This document shows positions 25,561-38,300 of a DNA stretch of 64,000 nt, piece after piece. Source of the stretch: Azolla caroliniana. Taxonomy: Eukaryota; Polypodiophyta. The stretch is taken from assembly GCA_043228905.1 (NCBI GenBank), contig JBHGNT010000018.1:2418001-2482000 (forward strand), given 5' to 3'. The stretch's first letter is position 1; the number at the start of each line of letters is the position of its first letter. Both the position numbers and the translations under genes were made by a program. Under the pieces are notes generated by a model. That model was not told where the DNA came from and ran no database searches. It worked only from the letters and a program-made list of their open reading frames with translations.

Positions 25561-27109
25561 ATATTAAAACGACGTGGCGCCGGGCGAGCCGTCCGATCGC
25601 CTGGGGGAGGCTGTAGGCGTGGCATTCATCCGTTAGGCCACGTCAGCACCCCTTCGCCAATGGGAGGCGCGCACGTGCGTATGATATGATTGTCTCTTAA
25701 TTCACGTCGTGTTTTCTTGAAGGAATTACAACCATTCCTTTTGAGACTTGTTTCTTCTCAAAATTAGCTTCATTCTCATCTCCCATGTTCTTGTAATTGT
25801 GGTCTACTGTCTATGAATCATTTTCTTTTCGTCCGGTCTTTAATATGTTTGCTATATTGCTGGGGTTTCCCGTGAATTCTAATTCGCTTTGTTGGTCAAT
25901 TTGACTTTATCGATCTAAGGCGATGTATATTCGATTGTATGTCCATAGGGCCCGTTGTGTACATTATTAACTAATCCAGAAACAATGGGCCGATTAGCAC
26001 GAGCGTAAGCTCTCGCCAACTCTTATTGCACCATAATCAATTCTTCGTGTGTCTCTTGCGTAATTCATAGTCACTCCACACATTATGCGATATGTTTCTT
26101 CTTGCAATGAAGTTATATTGGGTTGGTGTGTGTCAACTTTGTCGAATATTTTTGTAATCTATTTTGCCAAGTCCTTTGTATATATCTTATATAAATACAC
26201 CTTCAAATAAAGAGGTCTCCGTTTGTAAAATGACTCGGGTGCCGTCACCTTCATAACTAATTTAATGACTTTGTCAAACATTCCATGCTTGAGACATACA
26301 AAGCGTTGGAATATCACTCAAAACCTTCACTTCTCAAGGCATCCCAACCAAGGTTCTTATCACTAAGAAGACGACTTACGATTGTGTCCACCTTATTCTC
26401 CGTATAAATCACATCCAATTCATGTCATAAACAATTGATGAACCAATCAACTCCTTAAAAACAAATGCCATTGTTTTGAGCTTGACAATTGTCGCATTCA
26501 TACACGTAACTAATCCACCCATAAATGATATATGTGTGTGTATGGGTAGCCAAAACCTTTCATTCTCTCTTTACTCTCGTTATGTATTACCTAGAATATG
26601 CCCTTGTTTTGAACTTTACATTTGCCGCATGCATATGCACACAAAAAATCACGCCACAGGTTCAACAAAATCATATTTGTGTAACATGATCCACTTCACA
26701 GGGTTAACAAAATCATATATGTGTAACATCGTCCACCTCGCAGAGTTAACATATCAAACTCTCCCATGCAAGAATCAAATAAACTACAAGAAGATGTTAT
26801 GAGCACTCTATCTTAAAGGCATGCAATGTTTTTGTAACCCATGCAACTAGCTAAACAAATGGCTAATTTCACAAATTCACTAAATGCCATTGCTAAACAT
26901 AGGCATTAAACACTTTACCTAAGTGTAGGTGTTGAACACAAATGTGCAAACATTTTTTTGCACGCTCCCTTCTATCTCCCTATCTCTGCTCATTTTCTCA
27001 AAATGGGCATTATATACTCAGCAAGAAGGAACAAATCGACGTCACATGACAACATCCAACAACCATCGATAACAAACATACGGGAGAAACGGAACAATGA
27101 CTCGATGCA

Positions 27110-27890
27110 ATGAATGACAATGGTGCATGATAGATCCATTCCAAGCACTAACAAAGGAGATATATCATAGGCAAAAACCACATCAAATGTATCAGACGAA
27201 CCAATTGAAGGGCGCATGGTATATCCATTCCAGGCGATAACACAAGAGATATATGATAGACAAAAACCACATCAAATGTATTTGACCAACCAATTGAAGG
27301 GCGCATGGTATATCCATTCCAGGCGATAACACAAGAGATATATGATAGACAAAAACCACATCAAATGTATCTGACCAACCAATTGAAGGGTGCAAGGTAT
27401 ATCCATTCCATGCAATAACAAAGGAGATATACAATAGCCAAAAACCACATCAAATGTATCTAACGAACCAATTGAAGGGCTCATGGTATATCCATTCCAG
27501 GCGATAACAAAGGAGATATACGATAGACAAAAACCACATCAAATGTATCAAACGAACCAATCGAAGGGTGCAAGGTATATCCATTCCAAGCGATAACAAA
27601 GGAGATATATGATAGCGAAAAACCACATCAAATGTATCAGACCAAGCAGTTGAAGGGTGTATTCCAGGTGATAACAAAGGAGATATAGGATAGGCAAAAA
27701 CCACATCAAAATGTATCAAACCAACCAATTGAAGAGTGCAAGGTATATCCATTCCAAGCGATAACAAAGGAGATATGATAGGCAGAAACCACATCAAATG
27801 TATCAGACCAACCAATTGAAAGGTGCATGGTATATCCATTCCAAATTTCCAGGTGATGATAGGGCGAAAACCACATCAAATGTATTATAG
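27110..27890. repeat. 89-bp tandem repeat array (about 8-9 copies)
   Basis: A unit built of ccaattgaagggtgcaaggt, tatatccattccaggcgat, aacaaaggagatatatgata and aaaaccacatcaaatgtat recurs. The ccaattg phase marker is at 27201, 27290, 27379, 27468, 27557, 27646, 27725 and 27812: five exact 89-bp steps, then shortened copies of 79 and 87 bp. The first and last copies are more diverged. Because 89 is not a multiple of three, repeats appear in rotating frames and give long but meaningless ORFs on the minus strand. Confidence 0.95.
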
Positions 27891-28104
27891 ACCCCCCAAC
27901 CGATTGATGCTCTCTACAAAGCCGACAGACACGGGCCATCTCTATTCTGGGCTCGATTGGCTTTTCTATGATTGTATGTATGTGGCTAGGTTCTATAACC
28001 CCAAGGGCCTTCGTATGTATGTATGTATGTTGGCTAGGTCCTATAACCCCCAAGTGCCTTTTTTGTTCATTGTTTTTTGATACAACCGATCCATCTTGTA
28101 ATGT

Positions 28105-28205
28105 GGCCGGGCCGGGCCTTTGGGCGGCCCAGTGTGAAAGCGGACAAAGCAGAGGCGTCTAGGGCTTCGCGGCTCCTTTACTGGTTTCCATTAGGGTTTC
28201 GGCTC
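28105..28205 (+). promoter_or_regulatory. RPL27a promoter: site II-like GGCCCA element and telo box
   Basis: A GGCCCA (site II type, TGGGCY on the other strand) lies at 28126-28131, within a run of gggcc/ggcc motifs from 28107, and a telo-box-like TTAGGGTTT (AAACCCTAA reversed) at 28191-28199, about 100 bases before the ATG. This pairing is typical of plant ribosomal-protein genes, where TCP factors and telo-box binding proteins act in dividing cells. The short CT-rich leader at 28256-28280 suits a TOP-like transcript start. Transcription start itself is not visible. Confidence 0.7.
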
Positions 28206-28300
28206 CAGTTTCTGCAGCTAAGGGAACCTTCACGCAGAAGCTACCCTCGCCCCTCCATCTCTCTCTCTCGATCTCTCTCAGAAGAAGAAGCAGCTTCGCC

Positions 28301-28750
28301 ATGACGACCCGATTGAAGAAGAACAGGAAGAAGAGAGGCCATGTGAGCGCTGGCCATGGCAGGGTTGGGAAGCACAGGAAGCATCCCGGAGGCCGTGGTA
28401 ACGCCGGAGGTCTCCATCACCATCGCATCCTGTTCGACAAGTATCACCCTGGCTACTTCGGGAAGGTCGGTATGCGCTACTTCCACAAAACCATGAACAA
28501 GTTCCATTGCCCCATCGTTAACGTTGACAAGCTCTTCTCTCTCCTCCCCGAGTCTGCGAGAGAGAAGTGTGGTGAGATCACTGGCCCCGGTCAGGCTCTT
28601 CAGCTCGATGTCTCTCAGTTCGGATTCTTCAAGGTTCTTGGCAAGGGTGAAGCTCCCCCTACTCCTCTGGTCGTGAAGGCCAAGTTCTTCTCGAAGCTCG
28701 CCGAGAAGAAGATCAAGGAAGCTGGTGGTGCTGTCGTACTTACTGCTTGA
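28301..28750 (+). CDS. RPL27A: 60S ribosomal protein L27a (uL15)
   Basis: Complete intronless ORF of 149 residues, close to the usual eukaryotic L27a length. It starts [20 protein letters not shown] with the basic N-terminal extension and the Gly/His-rich stretch ([16 protein letters not shown]) that threads into rRNA of the large subunit, followed by the conserved [15 protein letters not shown] block and the C-terminal globular part with [15 protein letters not shown]. Codon choice is GC-richer than the rest of the window, as usual for highly expressed plant genes. The ATG context is GCC ATG ACG, preceded by a CT-rich leader. The lack of introns is usual for this plant gene family, so it is not by itself a sign of retrocopying; the native-type promoter also argues against a retrocopy. 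Confidence 0.98.
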   Translation: MTTRLKKNRKKRGHVSAGHGRVGKHRKHPGGRGNAGGLHHHRILFDKYHPGYFGKVGMRYFHKTMNKFHCPIVNVDKLFSLLPESAREKCGEITGPGQALQLDVSQFGFFKVLGKGEAPPTPLVVKAKFFSKLAEKKIKEAGGAVVLTA

Positions 28751-30428
28751 AAATGTCTGTTATTTCTAGGTCCTTCTCCTTCTCCTTCTATTCTTCTTCA
28801 TTTTCGATATTTTTCAGGTCCCTTGACTTCATGTAAGAGTATCATGAGAACATGTTTAAATGTATGAACGGCTCATTATGAGAATAGCGCATTTTGATCG
28901 TACAAACTTCTGCTAATTTTCTCCTTAATGTGTTGGTATCACCGTTTATTTTGAATTACCTCTAGAGTATGTTAAGTATACTTTTTGCAGGATGTTTGAG
29001 CCTTTTTGATGAGGCCATGTTATTTCAGAACGAAAAATCCGTCTTCAAATTTCGAATTGAAAATTTCGAACTTTTAATCCATTCTGTTTCTTTTTATTTT
29101 CTGGATAGTACATCGACTATAGTTTTGGCAGAATCTCTTTAAATTTGGACGTAAGGCCAGGTTATTTGAAGGATTTATTTTCCCATTTTCTACCTGTGAT
29201 GATGCATTCTTCTCAGAGGCCAACTGCATTACGTTGCAATGTTGTCTGATGTTTTTAGATATTTGATTATTATATATGTAACATGAGAACAGTTTTAATG
29301 CGATGCTCATGCTTGTTTCATTGAAGGCCAACATATTTTGGCAGGAAAACATTGGCAAACGCATCATCCTCATCCTAAGGAAACCTTCCAGGCCTACTTC
29401 TTTATGTTATTGAGTTTCCTAGATTTTAATGGAACCACAAATTTTCCAGCTTATTTACAGAGGAAATCCTTTTCTCTAGTCAATGATTACTGTAAATTGT
29501 GCTCCCTTTTCCACATTTTTGAATGTCAACAAGTTTTTGATTATATGCTAGAGTGAGGTCAGTCTAGTTTGTAAGGAAATTTTCCATTTATGTATAGCCA
29601 TTTTTGAATGTTGCAAAATTAGCAGGTACTTGAGCTTCCTAATGCCATGTAACTAGAGCATATGTTGATGAAAATGTTGTTCATTTACTGGTAAGTGTAA
29701 TCCATTAAATGCATTGTATGTAATCTGTTATCTATGTTTTCCAATGTTCAACGTGTTTTAAATTATCTGTAATTTCAATGTAAAGACTAGTTTAGTTTGT
29801 TTTTGTAGGGAAACAAATGTTTTCTCTCATTATATGTATATGTAACTTGTTTTTTGGTTGTGATTATTGGTGGAATTATATTAGCTTGATTTGATGATGT
29901 TATTTATTGTTAACTCTGTTTTCTCTGGCAAATTTGTTTGTTTAATACGAGTGTATTAAATTCTGTTTATTCTAATATTTCTGTATGTTTTGTTGATACC
30001 CTATTACTGTAAAATTTTAACTGATTTGGCAGTTTTCTTTGTTGATTAAAATCTCTTAAATACGCTGTCTATTATTGCATCGCTTTGATGTTGTTAAAAT
30101 GTAAGCGTCTGCATCCCAAAGATGTAAGATGTTTATAGGAGTATTTTTCTCTTAATTGTACTTTTAGTGGTAGCTGGGTAATATCTACATAGAGGTCAGT
30201 TTTGATTGGAAATCAAAGCGCTACATTGGCGTTTATGAAAAGTTTTGACATCCAAGTTAATGGCAGGAAGATACTAATTGGTGGCATATCTTCTGATCAA
30301 ATATTTGCTTTTTAAGTTGGAAAATTTTATGTGACTCTTTTGTTTCTGCAGAAGTTCAATGCAATTATTATGGGTTTTCAAGCAATTAATTGGATGTTCA
30401 AGTCCATACCTGTATGGTTTTCAAATTT

Positions 30429-30622
30429 CTGTGTTTTTTGAGTACTTCCATGGTCAAATTGTACCTGTTTTATCTGTGTATCTGGTATTTGAACAATTGC
30501 GTTGTAGTCATACCTTGTTTCTTCACTGTGTTTTTTGAGTACTTCCATGGTCAAATTGTACCTGTTTTATCTGTGTATCTGGTATTTGAACAATTGCGTT
30601 GTAGTCATACCTTGTTTCTTCA
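30429..30622. repeat. 97-bp tandem duplication
   Basis: The block starting ctgtgttttttgagtacttc at 30429 repeats from 30526, both copies running through gaacaattgcgttgtagtca to cttgtttcttcac. I saw no mismatch between copies, so the event is recent. Confidence 0.92.
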
Positions 30623-31784
30623 CTACAGGCATATATCAATGGAACAACCAGATGTCTGATTTGTACGTTTTGTCTGGGTGAAATTTAGATGCAAATTTTC
30701 TAGAAGGTTTCCTTGGAGGCATTACCCAAAATATCATCTTCACTCTTCAATCGTGTATGTTGTGAACCATGTCTATTTAATAGATGTGGAAGATCAATTA
30801 AAGTTGTGAGTACCAACCATTACTTACATTGCCTTGGAAAAATATATAAAAGAAGTTCTTTGAGAAACTTAAGTCGGAAAAATGATTGTACCAATGTCAG
30901 CTTCTATGGTCATTGTTTATGGGTGATCTCAACATTCTCGTTTCAAAGTCGAGTAGGAATAATGTGTGAATTAGAATTCAAGATCATGATTCAAGAATGA
31001 TGAATGAGGTTATTGCATCATTCTTGCACTTCCAAGTTTAATGTTCTTATGCTCCATCTAATTTAACATCAATCAAAACATTCCTTATATAATTGTTATA
31101 CAAACATTTACAATGATGTCTATTTTGATGTAAATGCAAACAAGTTGGCATCATGTAGTGCATGGAGAGAAGTTACGATGGGAAAGCTTGTGCTTTTGTA
31201 CAAAGACACTTTGCAACCAAGTGTAATCTAGTGATATCATGTCTGTAGAAAGTTGTGACAAATAAGAGCGATGGAACTAATTTTCTTTCCATCAATAGGA
31301 CTTAATGATTGGGGATCAACATGGGACAAAACTTGATATTTGTCATTTGACATTGACAAATACCTTACATATTAACACACACTTCCATTTCCTCCTACAA
31401 TTGCCATCCTCGTCCATCCTTCCTCCATGCTAGATTAAGTGAAGCAAAGGCAAACATGTTATGCTACATCAAATGAAGCCAAGCAAATATGTTTCGCCGT
31501 TAGATTATACGATTGCACAAGAAGGAAATCAACGTAAAAAAGATTGGATATTTTTTTAACACCACTTGGTAGGTTATTCTTATGAGACGTCTATTTGGAA
31601 CAATTACGTGTGGAGCCTACATTGTCCTCACATTTTAGAATATAAAAATTAATTGGGTTTGTTTTTGCAAAATTTGAAAGTTCTAGGTGTTTTTTTATCT
31701 TCCAAAAAATGAGCTACTTTCCCATTAGTTAGAAGAGATTTTTATAGAAAGACTATACAAGGTGGCTTATGCATAAATCGGGGA

Positions 31785-32040
31785 ATCACTGCCCAGTCGA
31801 GTTCAAGAATATGAGGCTACGTACATATCCTCTCCTACATTCTACTTAACGTAGCCAGGTATCTAGAGTTATAAACTAGTGGCAATCATTGTCGGCTAGC
31901 ACGAACCTGATCCTCACCTCCCAGCCGAGTTCAAGAATATGAGACTATGTACATATCCTCTCCTACTTTCTACTTAATGTAAGTAGGTATCTAGAGCTAT
32001 AAACTAGTGGCAATCATCGCCGGTTAGCTACAAAATTTGA
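31785..32040. repeat. 128-bp tandem duplication
   Basis: Copies share gagttcaagaatatgag, tacatatcctctcctac, aggtatctagag and aaactagtggcaatcat, with phase markers at 31798 and 31926. About ten point differences are visible. Confidence 0.88.
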
Positions 32041-32500
32041 ATGTTGTAGGTGTTGATGTTTTGCTTCAATTATTTAGGTTATACATGGCTAGTTTGATAA
32101 TACATTCATGAGTAAAAGGCAAACACACCACACTATGCTTGTAGGTCTCTATCCATGCATTAATATGGAGGGCACTTTACCTTCATAATAAATGCAATCC
32201 GATTGTTAGTTTGAGGAAACCTCTACATCATAGCACCCCATTTATTTCAAACCTTTTCGAAACACATCCGATATGGCTTCTAGAACACAAAAATCTAATC
32301 TTCTATGTGTCATAATCCAATCAACTGATCAAGTGAATCAATCTACTATCCATTACATGGTGTAGAATAATTAGTGTCACAATATTTACGGTAGATTGAT
32401 ATCAAAGTAGAAACACGAAAGAGGTATCTAGGCCAATAACATATTGGGGCAATATCGGAATTCTCAAAAGTAAGGAGAGGGGGTGGTCAATTTTTTCAAC

Positions 32501-32800
32501 ATAGTAGATCAATATGAGTGGTGGGAATATGGAAGAAATGCAAAGGTATACATACTACATTCGATAGGAAAGGGTAAGGGCTGATACGTGAAGGTGGGCA
32601 TATACAAATAGATAGAAGGAGTATTCGATAACAATTGTTGTTTCTTTTTAACCAAGCTTATACAAATAGTAGATCAATATGAGTGGTGGGAATATGGAAG
32701 AAATGCAAAGGTATACATACTACATTCAACAGGAAAGGGAGAGGGCTGATATCTGAAGGTGGGCATATAGAAATAGATAGAAGGCTTATTGGATAACCTT
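32501..32800. repeat. 165-bp tandem duplication
   Basis: The block starting atagtagatcaatatgagtg at 32501 recurs at 32666. Shared text includes gaatatggaagaaatgcaaa and gaaggtgggcatata. A few substitutions separate the copies. Confidence 0.9.
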
Positions 32801-32948
32801 GTTTCTTTTAAACCCATGCATACGAGAGAGGTGTTAGGGCTAACCGTTAGGTCTTTTTTTGGCCTAGGCAAGCGAAAGAACTGATGGGCCGACCAATGGC
32901 GGGCACCCAAAGAAACAAGCAAAAGAAAGCAGGAGGTTGCAAAATGAT

Positions 32949-32987
<39 letters not shown>

Positions 32988-33194
32988 CAAGAATTACAAT
33001 ATATATGAATTGAGAATGTTGCATGTATCGATAACAAGGAGCTTTAGTCTCTATTGATCTTATGTATTTACTAAGGAACTAAGGAACATGTACATATTTG
33101 GGTTTGTTGTTAAAGACAAGATAACACTTAAAAACATGTAATTAACTTGTTTGGTCTTATACACACAATCATAGTACATAAAATTCGTGTTCAT

Positions 33195-33425
33195 CGAGCA
33201 TAACATTCGTTTTCCTATGTTGAAAAACGAATGCGAATGTTATTCAATCATTCATGTTTTGTTTTTTTTTTTTTCCTTTTTCTAGTTTTATTTACCTCAT
33301 AATAAATAGTTAATCCAAAAAGTATGGTATTACATTATTCGTTGAAGGTGTTTACCATGCTCGAATGATTATACGTTCGCGCATGCGAATGCACGTATGA
33401 TACGTATGGTTCATACAATGCACAC
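33195..33425. mobile_element. Dispersed MITE-like element, copy 2
   Basis: Same order of blocks as 25331-25560, in the same orientation: gaatgcgaatgttat near the left end, a T-run, taataaatagttaatcc, an aagtatgg block, gtgtttaccatgctcgaa, and a right end with gcgaatgcacgtatg then cgtatggttcata. It differs by small indels. It has no coding capacity. Confidence 0.6.
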
Positions 33426-33785
33426 AATACATATTATTATATACATTTTGGCCTTCCTATATAAGAAAGACGTTACCATTTCTTTCTTTCTTTCTCTCTT
33501 CTCTTTCTCCTCCTGCCTGTCATTGTGATCGTTCCTAGTATTTGTTACATATATACATTTTCTGTGTATGTGACTGTCTTGTATGATCTAAGACAGATTT
33601 GCTGTTATAGATCCAATTTCCCTGAATAGATAATCTTTCTCATTCTTTCTGCCTGCGCGCGCTGTCACACACAGTTTTTGCATTTGATCGCTTGTTGATC
33701 TCCAACGATCCCTCTCGGAATTCCAGATCCCATCTAAAGGTTAGTTTGACTTCTCTTGTGTTTTCTTTTTGTGTACACAGACAAA

Positions 33786-33786
<1 letters not shown>

Positions 33787-33860
<74 letters not shown>
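33787..33860. repeat. (AC)n microsatellite
   Basis: About 37 uninterrupted AC dinucleotides, followed by ttgtctcag. The His/Thr- and Cys/Val-repeat ORFs across it are not genes. Confidence 0.98.
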
Positions 33861-34049
33861 TGTCTCAGTTCCACGTCTCATGTTTCTGAATTTAGGGTTC
33901 CATGTCTCATGTTTTTGAATTTAGGGTTCCATCTCTCAACTTTCAATCAATTTATGTATATTGAAGAAAATAGGTATTTACTTGAATAGACATTGGTTAT
34001 AAGAACTTGGTCCTCTTTCAAAGATTGTGTTTGCGCATTCGTACATACG

Positions 34050-34210
34050 TGAGAAAGAGAGTGAGAATCAGATAGATATATGTCTTTTTAATGTCCACGG
34101 GAGACTGATTGCTATATGTGAGACAGGGCCTAGCCCATGGCGAGGATTGAAACTGGGTTCTCTCCATTTTCTGACTTTGATGCTATGGTGTAAACTACCA
34201 AGCCAACAGT
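34050..34210 (-). mobile_element. Candidate tRNA-derived SINE fragment
   Basis: On the minus strand a tRNA-like A box (GGCTTGGTAGTT, about 34193-34204) is followed some 40 bases later by a B-box-like AGTTTCAATCCT (34143-34154), then a non-tRNA body (gggctaggccctg, agtctcccgtgg) trailing into AT- and CT-rich sequence. Spacing suits a pol III internal promoter. It does not fold as a true tRNA. Only one copy is seen here, so the call is tentative. Confidence 0.4.
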
Positions 34211-35320
34211 CAGCAGCCATAGAGAGAGAGAGAAACGTTTTTATTATCGTCCTTGTCCTTCTGTGGAGGTCACATATGACATATGAGACACGCATTTATC
34301 AAGTAGTATGTGTGGAATTGAGTGATGCCTCTTGATTTCAGAGAGAGTGTGAGAAAGAGTTGTCAGTGTAACTAGTATAGACCTGGTGCCGTGGGTCATG
34401 TATCGCTTTGCTTGGCCTTTGCTCCTCTGTAATTTTGTGAACTTGCTGCCTTTCTGCTTCTTGTATACCAAGTTCTATAACTCAATTATCGATTGCTTTT
34501 GGTCCTGGAGGTAGGGCTGAGTCTTGCCTAGTATCATGGTTTGTTGTTGGTCATCGTCTATTGTGCACACATTAATTCAGTTGAAAGATGTCTTCTTCTT
34601 TTCCAATCTATGTGCCCCACATACAATGGTGCTTCGCATGCTAAAGTTCTCCACCAAATTTTTTATTACTTCAGTATTCAAAGCGAAAACTATACATGTG
34701 CTTTCATCCAATCTCCCATTTATCATGAGATTTCTAGATCTTTTTAGGCTTTCACAAATTTTGTGGCTATATCTATATTATTGTCATTCAACAATTTCAA
34801 TGTCTCTTGGTTTCTAACAAGAACAGTCCCAAGCATTGCGATTCTTTGTATTCAAATTACCCTTGTGTAGTTTAGCAAAGCCTCGTTCGAAGAGGCTGTG
34901 GTTTCCACATCCTGATGGTACAGTTGGCAGATGTGTTCTTCCATAGCTTTGGATGCTTACCTGCCAGTTTCTGTCTCTAATTGATGTGATATAGTCTTGA
35001 CCTGCCGTATTACAGTGGGCCTGAGGATAAATCTATCATGTGACAAGTGGAAAGAGAGGGCCTTATATTGGGCTAGATTCTGACTAAGCTATATTGAAAT
35101 GGTGCGAATGAATTTTATATGATCCTTGCAACCGTTTTCTATTATCAGCAAGCCAACAATACTTACCTTACAAGTTCTATGGACTGTTTTGATGATATAA
35201 GTGCCAATCCCAAGTACCTTTTTATCTTCATAAGGGGAGAGTGAGAGTGAGAGGTAGATGCAGAATGAAAACGAGAACGACAATGCAGGTTACAGGTCAT
35301 AGTTCATTGACCACCTCACA

Positions 35321-38300
35321 ATGGAAGGCGTTGTTGTTCGGAGAATAATACCCGCAGACAATAGTTGTCTCTTCAATTCTGTTGGGTAAGCAATATGTAG
35401 CTATGAACCAACATTGGGAATTCAGATCCTAAAGTTTTTTCTTTGTTTGTAGTTATGTCATGGAACACAATAAACATAAGGCAGACGAATTAAGACAGGT
35501 TTAATTCCTTATATACTAAAGTTATGACTTTAATAAAAAATGGGAAACTCTGAAAGTAGATTGTTTAAAAATCACTTGCAGGTGATAGCTGCAACTGTTA
35601 TTAGTGACCCTGAAAAGTATAATGAGGCGTTCCTTGGAAAACCCAATGAAGAATATAGTCAATGGATTTTGGATCCGAAAAAATGGGGAGGTAAGGATGC
35701 AAAGGTTATTTGTAGCATTTCAAATATCTGGCCTTGAAGATGTTGACAATGACTTTCATTTGAAGTATGGGTACAATTGATAAGTAGTTTAAGATAGGAC
35801 CAATATTTTCAAAATATTTATTATTTATTATTTTTTTTTGCATTTCTTATGATTGACAAATTCCAATGTTTCATAATATGAAATTTGAGGTTGCATGATG
35901 GTACACCAGCTAAGACGTAGAGTAATTTAGATCAATTGTGTCTTATGATTATATGAATTGGCTCAAATAGTTAGTACGTTATAAATGGGAGGAGTCAGTT
36001 TGGGGTGTAGATCATATATATAGAATCACAGAGTATAATGGTTTCTGGAATATCAGGTTAACTGAGGGCAGTTCTATGAAAATAGCATTGGTACTGCTGC
36101 AGCTATGATGAGGGCCAAAGTTAGATTATCGAGGTAACCTTGTTGTCATTGGTTTCAAGAAGGCTTTTCAGACCAAGTCTGCATTCTCTGGAGTCTCGTA
36201 TACATCAAGGAACATGTTTCATATTGATACATGTGCACATTTATTTACTGAACACGTAAAAGCGATTTTCCATTGGAGAAACATTACCTCTTTGCTAAAA
36301 TTTGGTCTTTGATGTAATGTTCCACCATGTTTCAAAGGAGAAGATGTGGAAACATGTCAGGATAAATTTTAAATACCCCAATCTTTGTGATGTATATATC
36401 TGCAGTATTGGGAACTTTTTCTTTCCTAAATTCTATTAATTGGAAAGATTTCAAGCCAGCCGATCTCCATCTTAGAATTATTTTTTCTCTGCGTTCATGA
36501 TTCATTTTCACAATTTTCCTCAGATACTTGATTGAAATTTGTTTCACATTTCAAGGCAGCCAATCTCTATCTATCTTAGAATGAATTATTTCTGTTTTGA
36601 CTACTTTTGCGATTCATATTAACTGATATCAATTTTCAATGACATCCAAGAATCTATGTTCCTATTTGTTTGTTTACTTGATCTTGATCAAAACCTTCGT
36701 TTATTTTTACTTCGAATGTTTTGGTTGTGAGAAATTCTCTACCATTTTGGCAACCTCTTTATTTATTCAACGAAACCTTCTTTTCCTTGTGATGTGCAGA
36801 GTGCCAGAAATGCATTCCCAATAGAGCTGCTGCAATGGTTTCATCTAATTTACTTCGCTGATTAGTCGTGAAAAACTTTGAACCATGTTTATTTAGACCC
36901 TAATAAGCAAATAGCAGTCCATATATATATATATATATATAAAAGAAGCAACAGTGATAACAATCTCTCAACTACAGATCCCATGAAATCAGTCAAAGAG
37001 CTTATCCAAGATCTTCTTAATACTTGTATTACATCTCCCTCTGTGTGATGTGCCATATATTCTATGCTCCAACTTGAGCTTGTGCAATGGTGTCATGTAA
37101 TTTTACATGGCTGATTGGGTTCTTGATTTTGTGGGTGGAAACTTCCAACTATTTTGCTTTAGAACCTCATAAACAAAAGAAAACTTGTTGCAGATATAAT
37201 CAATCATGACCATCCTCCCCAATTCTTCACATAGAATGTTTTGAATTTGGTAATGATCTTATACAAAATCTTCGCAATGCTCATATCAACTCTCTTACTG
37301 TCTGATATATGCTGCTGCAATCATGATCACATCCTTACATCTGTTTTGGATGCAATTGAGGGAGCTTCTGAAAACTGGAGAGCAGAGGGAAAAAGCAACA
37401 AAGAAATGTTGTGTAAAGATTTTAGTATTCACTGAAACTTTTGAAGGAAAAAGGATTGATCAGGTGGATGCGGATGTTTTGTATTTTTCGTACAGAGTAA
37501 TTATTGGAATTAATTGGAAGGCAGCTTGTATGGATTTGTGGGTGGAGGGAGCTTAAATTTTTATTTATGTTTATTTTTTATGGGTATTTTAAAATTTTTG
37601 TCTTCCCTAGGGAACTTCCAATCTTAGTCACTTCTTTTTTATGAAGGCATATGGATTAATTCTATGTGCCTTTGTTGCAGGTGCAATAGAGTTAGCCATA
37701 TTTTCAGAATATTATGGGCGTGAAATAGCTGCTTACAACATCCAAACAGCACGTTGTGATCTTTATGGGCAGGTATTCTTTTTCAAATTGAATGCAATGT
37801 GTAAATATGATGTTATAACTATACAATTCATCTCTGATTGCAACAGGATAGAGGCTATAGTGAAAGGGTAATGTTGGTGTATGATGGTCTGCACTACGAT
37901 GCTCTTTCTGTGAGTATCAATATGTTTATCCTTGTCTATTTGCTGATGAAACTTTGTCATCTGAGAAGTTAGCAGTTCTTTCTTGTAGATGAGTCCTTTT
38001 CCAAGCGCACCAGAAGAAGTTGATCAGACAATCTTTTCTGTGGGGAAGGACAGAAGTATTGGTTTGGCTGCAGAACTAGCTGAAGAACTTATTTATGATG
38101 CCCTTAAGTTAGTCTGAATGATCTTATAACATACATTTTTCATCTTGACTGTGCATGATTATATAGCTTCATGTTGTAGGAATAGGAAGTTTACAGACAC
38201 TTCAAAGTTTACATTGCGATGTGGTGCATGCCAAAAAGGAGTTGTTGGACAAAAGGTGTGTTGCCTGTACAGGATTGATGTTCTAAGTAATGTTTGTAAA

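Larger units (their letters stand above)
25300..28300. other. Intergenic region between divergent DDB2 and RPL27a
   Basis: Both genes are transcribed away from this 3-kb stretch. It holds copy 1 of a dispersed element (25331-25560), a GC-rich patch with cacgt/acgtgg motifs at 25570-25680 (likely DDB2 promoter-proximal), unassigned AT-rich DNA at 25.7-27.0 kb, the 89-bp tandem array at 27110-27890, and the RPL27a promoter at 28100-28300. Long reading frames on the minus strand in the array are artefacts of the repeat. Confidence 0.6.
28751..35320. other. Intergenic region between RPL27a and the OTU1-type gene
   Basis: No protein gene recognised in 6.5 kb. 28.75-30.4 kb is AT-rich and probably begins with RPL27a 3' UTR. 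Then come a 97-bp duplication (30429-30622), a 128-bp duplication (about 31785-32040), a 165-bp duplication (32501-32800), a (CT)n run (32950-32984), copy 2 of the dispersed element (33195-33425), a long (AC)n run (33787-33860) and a candidate tRNA-derived SINE (34050-34210). From about 34.3 kb on the sequence could include the promoter and 5' leader of the OTU gene. Confidence 0.5.

Noticed and set aside
26990-28053. Long minus-strand frames with repeated MDIPCTLQLVG-like peptides
   Set aside because: They are translations of the 89-bp tandem repeat in rotating frames, with no start, splice or domain support.
33640-33989. His-Thr and Cys-Val repeat proteins
   Set aside because: Translations of the (AC)n microsatellite.
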